Shown here in pieces: positions 59,060-64,000 of a DNA stretch of 64,000 nucleotides. The stretch is from Luteimonas aquatica (lineage in GTDB: Bacteria > Pseudomonadota > Gammaproteobacteria > Xanthomonadales > Xanthomonadaceae). The position numbers were made by a program, and so were the translations under genes. Below the pieces are notes generated by a model. It saw only the letters and a program-made list of their open reading frames with translations. It was not told where the DNA came from and did no database searches. Location of the stretch: positions 816,381 through 880,380 of the forward strand of contig NZ_JALBFU010000001.1 in assembly GCF_022662575.1 (NCBI RefSeq). Reading direction: 5' to 3'. How positions within the stretch are numbered: position 1 is the first letter of the stretch; the number at the start of each line of letters is the position of its first letter.

Positions 59060-59911
59060 ATGTCACCGCTCCTGAAAATCCGCTCCCAGCGCGACCAGAT
59101 GTCGGCGATCGAGCGCCGCATCGCCGACTTCCTGCTCGAGAACGCCCACCTGCTGCGCGACTATTCCTCGCAGCAGCTCGCCAGCGCGCTCGGCATCAGC
59201 CAGTCGAGCGTGGTGAAGTTCAGCCAGAAGCTCGGCTACAAGGGCTATCCCGACCTCAAGTACTCGATCGGCGTGTCGGCCGCGCGCGGCGACGCGGGCG
59301 AGGAAGGCAACGGCGCCGCGCCGGACCCGAACGACACGCATCCGCACGCGGCGCTGGCCGGCGAACTCTGGCATGCCAAGGCGCGCGCCGAGGAGGAGAC
59401 GCGGCTGATCAACCCGCCTGAACGCATCGACGCCATCGCCGACGCCATTCGTAAGGCCGGCAAGGTGTTCGTTCTGGGCCAGGGACCGGATGGCATCGCC
59501 GCGCGCGCCTTCGCCATGAAGCTGTCGCTGCTCGGCATCCTCGCCGTGCATCATTTCGATCCCGCGCTGATGCCTTCCAGCATCTCCAGTGCCGGCGACG
59601 GCGACGTGCTGCTGGTGTTTTCGGAGCATGGCCGTCAGGCGGCGCTGTGCCAGGTGGCGCACCTGTTCCGGGAACACCACGGCCGCACCGTGGCGATCAC
59701 GCGCCATACGGCCAATCCGCTGCAGGCGCACGCCGATTTCTCGCTGCTGGTCTCCGCGCACGACGACCGCGCCCATATCGAACCGCTGCTCTACCAGTCC
59801 GCGCTGCAGCAGCTGCTCGACCTGATCTTCCTGCTGCTGTGCGAGGACGCGAAACACTTTGAGCAGCTCGGAATCAACCTCGAACGCATCCAGCCGATGC
59901 TGGATCACTGA
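59060..59911 (+). CDS. MurR/RpiR-family transcriptional regulator
   Basis: A 283-aa regulator: N-terminal RpiR helix-turn-helix (RIADFLLENAHLLRDYSSQQLASALGISQSSVVKFSQKLGYKGYPDLK, about 20-67) and C-terminal SIS domain (about 120-255; AIRKAGKVFVLGQGPDGIAARAFAMKLSLLGI) for a sugar phosphate or related ligand. MurR in E. coli senses MurNAc-6-phosphate. Its place 14 nt behind the epimerase and within a wall-recycling set suggests that it controls this locus, with the palindromes at 56.3 kb as likely target. No SD of note; probably coupled. Confidence 0.9.
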   Translation: MSPLLKIRSQRDQMSAIERRIADFLLENAHLLRDYSSQQLASALGISQSSVVKFSQKLGYKGYPDLKYSIGVSAARGDAGEEGNGAAPDPNDTHPHAALAGELWHAKARAEEETRLINPPERIDAIADAIRKAGKVFVLGQGPDGIAARAFAMKLSLLGILAVHHFDPALMPSSISSAGDGDVLLVFSEHGRQAALCQVAHLFREHHGRTVAITRHTANPLQAHADFSLLVSAHDDRAHIEPLLYQSALQQLLDLIFLLLCEDAKHFEQLGINLERIQPMLDH

Positions 59912-59917
59912 GCCCCG

Positions 59918-60712
59918 ATGAACCCGACATCCGCTTCAGCACGCCTCGCCTACGCCTGCCTTGCGATCGCCACGCTGGTACTGGCGGCGTGCGCGCACCG
60001 ACCGCCGAGGGCGGCTGGCGGCGACACGGCCGCCTGGAACAACGCCACCCAGATGATCGTGGTCGTCACCGCCGACTGGAACGCAAGCGGCGGCACGCTC
60101 CGCAACTACTCGAAAACGAAGAATGGCTGGAAGAAGGAAGGCGGTCCTATCCCCGTGACGATCGGGCGCAACGGCGCGGCCTGGGGTCTCGGCTTGCACC
60201 CGCAGCAAGCTCGGGACGGCGCGCCGATGAAGCGCGAAGGAGACGGACGCGCGCCGGCGGGCGTCTTCACGATCGACGGCGCCTTCGGCTACATCGAACA
60301 CCCCGATACCGCCCTGCCCTACCTGCAGATGCAGGCTACCAGCTGGTGCATTGACGTCCCCGATTCGCCGCTGTACAACCGCTTCGTCGATACGAAGACC
60401 GCAGGCGCTGCCGCTGCCAAGGGCTCCAGCGAACCGATGCGCCTGGATCTGCACAATCATGGCGACATGCGCTACAAGATCGGCTTCGTGATCGGGCACA
60501 ACCGCGAAGCCCGCACCGGCGCCGGCAGCTGCATCTTCGCGCACCTGTGGAAGGCGCCCGGCGAAGCCACCGCCGGCTGCACCGCGATGGACGAACCGAC
60601 GATGCAGCGCCTGTACGCCTGGCTGCGCCCGCAGGCGCATCCGGTGTTCGTGCTGCTGCCGCAAAACGAATACGATCGCCTCAAGACCGACTGGCAACTG
60701 CCGACCCTGTAG
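59918..60712 (+). CDS. YkuD-type L,D-transpeptidase-like lipoprotein
   Basis: A 264-aa lipoprotein (lipobox LAAC, Cys25). The catalytic region is IFAHLWKAPGEATAGCTAMDEPTMQRLYAWL with His209 and nucleophile Cys221 in TAGCTAM, the YkuD HxxX(14-17)[ST]xGC pattern. The N-terminal half (MIVVVTADWNASGGTLRNYSK, PIPVTIGRNGAAWGLGL, RAPAGVFTID) is the beta part of the same domain. Members form or cut 3-3 links, attach or release Lpp, or trim peptides; in this context LD-carboxypeptidase activity is an attractive reading. 6 nt after the MurR-like gene, so same operon. Confidence 0.88.
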   Translation: MNPTSASARLAYACLAIATLVLAACAHRPPRAAGGDTAAWNNATQMIVVVTADWNASGGTLRNYSKTKNGWKKEGGPIPVTIGRNGAAWGLGLHPQQARDGAPMKREGDGRAPAGVFTIDGAFGYIEHPDTALPYLQMQATSWCIDVPDSPLYNRFVDTKTAGAAAAKGSSEPMRLDLHNHGDMRYKIGFVIGHNREARTGAGSCIFAHLWKAPGEATAGCTAMDEPTMQRLYAWLRPQAHPVFVLLPQNEYDRLKTDWQLPTL

Positions 60713-60726
60713 GAGCGCACCGCACG

Positions 60727-62001
60727 ATGTCGATGACCACACGGGTACTGCTGGGGCTGTTCCTCGGCGCCGCGATCGGCCTGGGCCTGGCGATCTGGGC
60801 GCCGGAGACGGCCGGCGCCGCCGCCGATTTCGTCAAGCCCATCGGCCGCCTGTGGCTCAACGCCCTGCAGATGACCGTGGTGCCGCTGGTCGCCGCCCTG
60901 GTGGTGCTGGGCGTGAACACCGCCAGCGACGCGGCGGCCTCCGGCCGCGTGGCGCGCAACGCCATCGTGGTGTTCCTGGTGCTGCTCACCCTGGCCAGCG
61001 CGTTCGCCGCCTTCGTTGCGCCGCTGTTCCTGTCGCTGCTGCCGCACGACGCCGCCTCGGTGGCCGCCTTCCGCACGGCGATGGCGCCGGCGACGGCCAC
61101 CGCCGAGCCGACCACGCTCGGCGCCTCGATCGCGGCGATCATCCCCTCCAATGCGATTGCCGCCGCCGCGCAGAGCGCGATGCTGCCGCTGGTGGTGTTC
61201 TCGATGTTCTTCGGTTTCGGCCTGACCCGTATCGACGCCGGGCGCCGCGCGCGCATGCTGGAACTGGTGCAGGGCCTGGCCGACGTGATGATCGTGATCG
61301 TGCACTGGGTGCTGTGGGTGGCGCCGCTGGGCGTGTTCGCCCTGGTGCTGGCGGTCTGCGCCGAAGTGGGACTGAAGACGCTCGGCGCGCTGGGCGGCTA
61401 CATCCTGATGCAGTGCAGCTTGTACATCTCGGTGACGCTGATGCTGTACGTGGTGGCGCGCGTGGCCGGCGGCGAGCCGTTCAGGCGCTTCGCGCTGGCG
61501 ATCCTGCCTGCGCAGACCATCGCCGCCAGCACCCAGTCCTCGCTGGCCTCGCTGCCGGCGATGATCGACAGCGCGCGCGAACGCCTCGGCTACCCGCTGC
61601 ACGTCACCTCGCTGGTGCTGCCGATGGCGGTGTCGCTGTTCCGCATCACCAGCCCGATCCAGTACATGGGCGTGGCCGCGTTCGTGGCCTGGCTGTACGG
61701 CATCGAGGTGCCGACCATGCACCTGGTCGCCGGCATCGGCCTGGCGGTGATCATCAGCATGGGCTCGGTCGGCCTCCCCGGCCAGGTCAGCTTCATGTTC
61801 ACCAACATGCCGGTCACCCAGGCGATGGGGCTGCCGGTGGAACCGCTGGCGGTGCTGATGGCCGTGGACACGATCCCGGACGTGTTCGCCACCGTGGGCA
61901 ATGTCAGCGGCGGCCTGACCGCCACCAGCGTGGTGGCCGGACACGCCGGCGAAGGCGAGGAGCGCCCGCCCGCCGCCGCCGATGCCGCCGACACGGGCTG
62001 A
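60727..62001 (+). CDS. Dicarboxylate/amino acid:cation symporter (DAACS family)
   Basis: A 424-aa inner-membrane carrier of the GltP/DctA fold. Eight helices plus two hairpins are recognisable; signature regions are FVKPIGRLWLNALQMTVVPLVAALVVLGV, AQTIAASTQSSLASLPAMI (hairpin 1, serine-rich) and hairpin/TM8 around GSVGLPGQVSFMFTNMPV and MAVDTIPDVFATVGNVSGGLTATSVVA. Carries Glu, Asp or C4 acids with H+ or Na+. The position 14 nt after the transpeptidase-like gene suggests uptake of Glu (D or L) freed from wall peptides. ATG 60727; ATG 60733 possible. Confidence 0.92.
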   Translation: MSMTTRVLLGLFLGAAIGLGLAIWAPETAGAAADFVKPIGRLWLNALQMTVVPLVAALVVLGVNTASDAAASGRVARNAIVVFLVLLTLASAFAAFVAPLFLSLLPHDAASVAAFRTAMAPATATAEPTTLGASIAAIIPSNAIAAAAQSAMLPLVVFSMFFGFGLTRIDAGRRARMLELVQGLADVMIVIVHWVLWVAPLGVFALVLAVCAEVGLKTLGALGGYILMQCSLYISVTLMLYVVARVAGGEPFRRFALAILPAQTIAASTQSSLASLPAMIDSARERLGYPLHVTSLVLPMAVSLFRITSPIQYMGVAAFVAWLYGIEVPTMHLVAGIGLAVIISMGSVGLPGQVSFMFTNMPVTQAMGLPVEPLAVLMAVDTIPDVFATVGNVSGGLTATSVVAGHAGEGEERPPAAADAADTG

Positions 62002-62064
62002 CGCCGCGACAACGGCATTCGTGAGAGCATGGCCGCCCTTGCAGACGATGGCGGCGGACGAACG

Positions 62065-62766
62065 GTGAGCGATGTGTTCGGCGGTTGGGACGGCAGCGTC
62101 GCCTCCGCGCGCGCGCTGCAGTCGGAATTGGCGAAGGCCGTGCTGCTGCGCGACGACTTCCCCACGCCGCTGCGGGTGCTGGCCGGCTTCGACGTCGGTT
62201 TCGAGGACGACGGCGCCACTACCCGCGCCGCGGCGGTGCTGCTCGATGCGCGGACGCTGCAGCCGCTGGACATGCAGGTGGCGCGCGTGCCGACCTCGAT
62301 GCCGTACGTGCCGGGCCTGCTCTCGTTCCGGGAGCTGCCCGCGCTGCTGCAGGCGCTCGAACAGCTGCGGCAACGTCCCGACCTGGTCTTCGTCGACGGC
62401 CACGGCATCGCCCATCCGCGCGGGCTGGGCATCGCCGCGCACTTCGGCGTGGCCACCGGCCTGCCCAGCATCGGCGTGGCGAAGAAGCGCTTGACCGGCA
62501 GCGGCCCCGAACCGCACCAGACGCGCGGCGCCTACACCGCGCTGCGCCAGGGCGGCCGGCAGATCGGCTGGATCCTGCGCAGCAAGCCGAACTGCAATCC
62601 GCTCTACGTCTCGCCCGGCCATCGCGTGGCGCTGGCCTCCGCAGCCGACCTGGTGATGCGCTGCGTCACGCGTTACCGCCTGCCGGAACCGACCCGGCTG
62701 GCCGACCGCCTGGCTTCGCGCCGCGACCGGGCCCATGTTCATCCTGACGCCGGACTGGATGTCTAG
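62065..62766 (+). CDS. nfi: Endonuclease V (deoxyinosine repair)
   Basis: A 233-aa nuclease that cuts the second bond 3' of deoxyinosine. Shared with E. coli Nfi: [21 protein letters not shown] (first Asp), [19 protein letters not shown] (PYxPGxLSFRE), [22 protein letters not shown] (second Asp), IGVAKKRL and [13 protein letters not shown]. The start GTG 62065 gives the usual Xanthomonad N-terminus ([18 protein letters not shown]); ATG 62029 would add 12 residues. It follows the symporter by 63 nt and has no functional link to it. Confidence 0.93.
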   Translation: MSDVFGGWDGSVASARALQSELAKAVLLRDDFPTPLRVLAGFDVGFEDDGATTRAAAVLLDARTLQPLDMQVARVPTSMPYVPGLLSFRELPALLQALEQLRQRPDLVFVDGHGIAHPRGLGIAAHFGVATGLPSIGVAKKRLTGSGPEPHQTRGAYTALRQGGRQIGWILRSKPNCNPLYVSPGHRVALASAADLVMRCVTRYRLPEPTRLADRLASRRDRAHVHPDAGLDV

Positions 62767-62769
62767 AAT
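62764..62769 (+). promoter_or_regulatory. -10 box TAGAAT before the small lipoprotein gene
   Basis: TAGAAT, overlapping the nfi stop codon region, gives a start near 62776 and a 36-nt leader with a GGGAGG SD (62801-62806). No clear -35 box. Confidence 0.4.
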
Positions 62770-62811
62770 CCTCGTGATCCGGAACCGAAGGTTCCTTGCC
62801 GGGAGGCTTTG

Positions 62812-63225
62812 ATGATGCGTCGTCCGTACTCCCCCGCCGCCTTGTCCGCCGCGCTGCTGCCGTTGCTGTTCGCCGCCTGCTCCACCTCGCCCGCCGGCGC
62901 CGCCGGCCAGCGCACGGTGAGCGCGGGCGAAAGCTTCTCCATCGCGCACGGCGAACGCGTGTCGCTGGCCGATCGCGGCACGCTGCGCTACGTCAAGCTG
63001 GTCAACGATTCGCGCTGCCCTCCCGATGTGCGCTGCGTCTGGGCCGGCGACGCCGAGGTCGAGTTCGAATGGACGCCGGCCGCGGGCGGTGCGCAAAGCT
63101 TCGTCCTGCACACCGGACGCGGCGATCGCAGCAAGGACCTGGACGGCCAGCGCGTGACGCTCGAATCGCTGGCGCGCGGCCCGGAACCGGAAGCGCGGCT
63201 GAAACTCGACGCCGCCGCCCCGTAG
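62812..63225 (+). CDS. Small lipoprotein with a conserved Cys pair
   Basis: A 137-aa lipoprotein. Signal MMRRPYSPAALSAALLPLLFAAC (lipobox FAAC). The mature domain (VSAGESFSIAHGERVSLADRGTLRYVKLVNDSRCPPDVRCVWAGDAEVEFEW) is beta-rich and has the DSRCPxDVxCVWAGDAxV motif found in many small bacterial lipoproteins of unknown role; the two Cys likely form a disulfide. GGGAGG SD 5 nt before the first ATG; ATG 62815 is also in frame. Confidence 0.85.
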   Translation: MMRRPYSPAALSAALLPLLFAACSTSPAGAAGQRTVSAGESFSIAHGERVSLADRGTLRYVKLVNDSRCPPDVRCVWAGDAEVEFEWTPAAGGAQSFVLHTGRGDRSKDLDGQRVTLESLARGPEPEARLKLDAAAP

Positions 63226-63370
63226 CGCCGAATCCCGCGCAATTCCGGCACGCCCCCCATTCTCCTGCCGAAACCGGAGCGGGACGGGACGCTATGTTGC
63301 GCAGCGCATCATGCGGCGCGCGGTTGCGGGTGCGATGCTTGCCGGCAACGCAGCCGCCAGGGAAATCCGC

Positions 63371-64000
63371 ATGACCACGATCATCGCCCCGCGCGTCCAT
63401 GACCTGGGCGGCTTCGAAGTACGCCGCGCCGTGCCCACGCTGCAGGCGCGCAGCGTCGGCCCCTTCGTGTTCGTCGACCACATGGGGCCGGCGGTGTTCG
63501 AGCCGGGACGCGGCATCGACGTGCGCCCGCATCCGCACATCGGCCTGGCGACGGTGACGTTCCTGTGGCAGGGCACCATCAGCCATCGCGACACGCTCGG
63601 CTCCGACCAGGACATCACCCCCGGCGACGTCAACTGGATGACCGCCGGGCGCGGCATCGCCCATTCCGAGCGCACGCCGGCCGCGCTGCGCGAGCACGAA
63701 CAGCCCGTGCACGGCATGCAGACCTGGGTGGGCCTGCCGCAGCGCGACGAGGAGACCGATCCGGCCTTCCATCACCACCCCGCCGCGACCCTGCCGCGCA
63801 TCGAGCGCGGCGGCGCGCTGCTGCGGCTGATCGCCGGGCGCGCCTATGGCGAGGAATCGCCGGTGCGCGCCTTCAGCGAGATCCTCAACGTGGCCATCGA
63901 CCTGGCGCCCGACGCCGAGGCCGCCATCGACGACAGCCACGTCGAGCGCGCGCTCTACGTCCTCGACGGCGAGGCGCAGCTGGACGGCGCCGACATCCCG
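63371..64000 (+). CDS. Pirin-family protein (3' end outside window)
   Basis: 210 codons visible of a cupin protein. RPHPHIGLATVTFLWQGTISHRDTLGSDQDITPGDVNWMTAGRGIAHSERTP is the pirin signature, with His-x-His and the later His/Glu as metal ligands. MQTWVGLPQRDEETDPAFHHHP continues the N-terminal cupin; the second barrel starts near residue 165 and is cut off. Bacterial pirins are metal proteins, some with quercetinase activity. A GGGAAA-type SD precedes ATG 63371. Confidence 0.92.
   Translation, partial: MTTIIAPRVHDLGGFEVRRAVPTLQARSVGPFVFVDHMGPAVFEPGRGIDVRPHPHIGLATVTFLWQGTISHRDTLGSDQDITPGDVNWMTAGRGIAHSERTPAALREHEQPVHGMQTWVGLPQRDEETDPAFHHHPAATLPRIERGGALLRLIAGRAYGEESPVRAFSEILNVAIDLAPDAEAAIDDSHVERALYVLDGEAQLDGADIP

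Overview
The window is about 70% G+C, densely packed, and free of tRNA/rRNA genes, insertion sequences, phage genes or CRISPR arrays. Gene content (TonB-dependent receptors of the Xanthomonas/Caulobacter type, DUF6164-like and HI0933-type flavoprotein genes, lysine/alanine-rich basic proteins, many lipoproteins) points to a gammaproteobacterium of the Lysobacterales (Xanthomonadaceae/Rhodanobacteraceae), close to Lysobacter, Luteimonas or Pseudoxanthomonas. This is inferred from protein recognition, not from a marker gene.

Layout. 1-9 kb: housekeeping and stress genes (uup, a tiny lysine-rich protein with its stop codon in a terminator loop, selO, a GST, deaD, a glutamine amidotransferase, trhO, an ArsR/AHSA1 pair). 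9-18 kb: an MHS-type transporter, an HI0933 flavoprotein, envelope proteins, the thpR-DUF998-HD-DUF6164 operon, gpmA, and an MFS exporter divergent from an AraC regulator. 18-30 kb: a transglutaminase-TPR protein, a cupin/DUF2867-like fusion, an ArsR with an AT-rich operator, a VOC protein, a DksA-like zinc finger, a secreted beta-helix protein, a GNAT/GST pair, a bacterial calpain-type protease and a MarR-GNAT fusion. 30-39 kb: an operon of TonB receptor, secreted GH3-beta-lactamase fusion, MurQ/GCKR-like lipoprotein and methyltransferase. 39-49 kb: an SGNH hydrolase, YjdM, a PhaZ7-like extracellular PHB depolymerase, a Tat-exported dehydrogenase-like protein, a MASE1 sensor without a recognisable output domain, DNA-binding-like basic proteins and a Gfo/Idh/MocA oxidoreductase. 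49-62 kb: two divergent gene sets built around cell-wall peptide breakdown. 62-64 kb: nfi, a lipoprotein and a pirin (cut by the window end).

The most coherent biology is murein scavenging. On one side of an AT-rich control region (about 56.2-56.4 kb) lie a secreted transglutaminase-like protease, an Oar-like TonB receptor of distinctly lower G+C, a serine hydrolase and a VanX-type D-Ala-D-Ala dipeptidase lipoprotein. On the other side lie an SH3-NlpC/P60 gamma-D-Glu-diamino-acid endopeptidase, an L-Ala-D/L-Glu epimerase, a MurR/RpiR regulator, a YkuD L,D-transpeptidase-like lipoprotein and a dicarboxylate/amino-acid symporter. Together these could import wall peptides, cut them outside the cytoplasm, take up the amino acids and epimerise D-Glu. 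Twenty kilobases away the receptor / NagZ-AmiE-like fusion / MurQ-like operon could deal with the sugar half. This would suit a bacterium that lyses other bacteria. The linkage between the two loci is inference.

A second theme is regulation at the start codon. Several genes (uup, the amidotransferase, the ArsR at 8.2 kb, the MarR-GNAT fusion) have a -10 hexamer 6-7 nt before the ATG and no ribosome binding site in between, so they are probably leaderless. In two of them a near-perfect palindrome covers the same bases.
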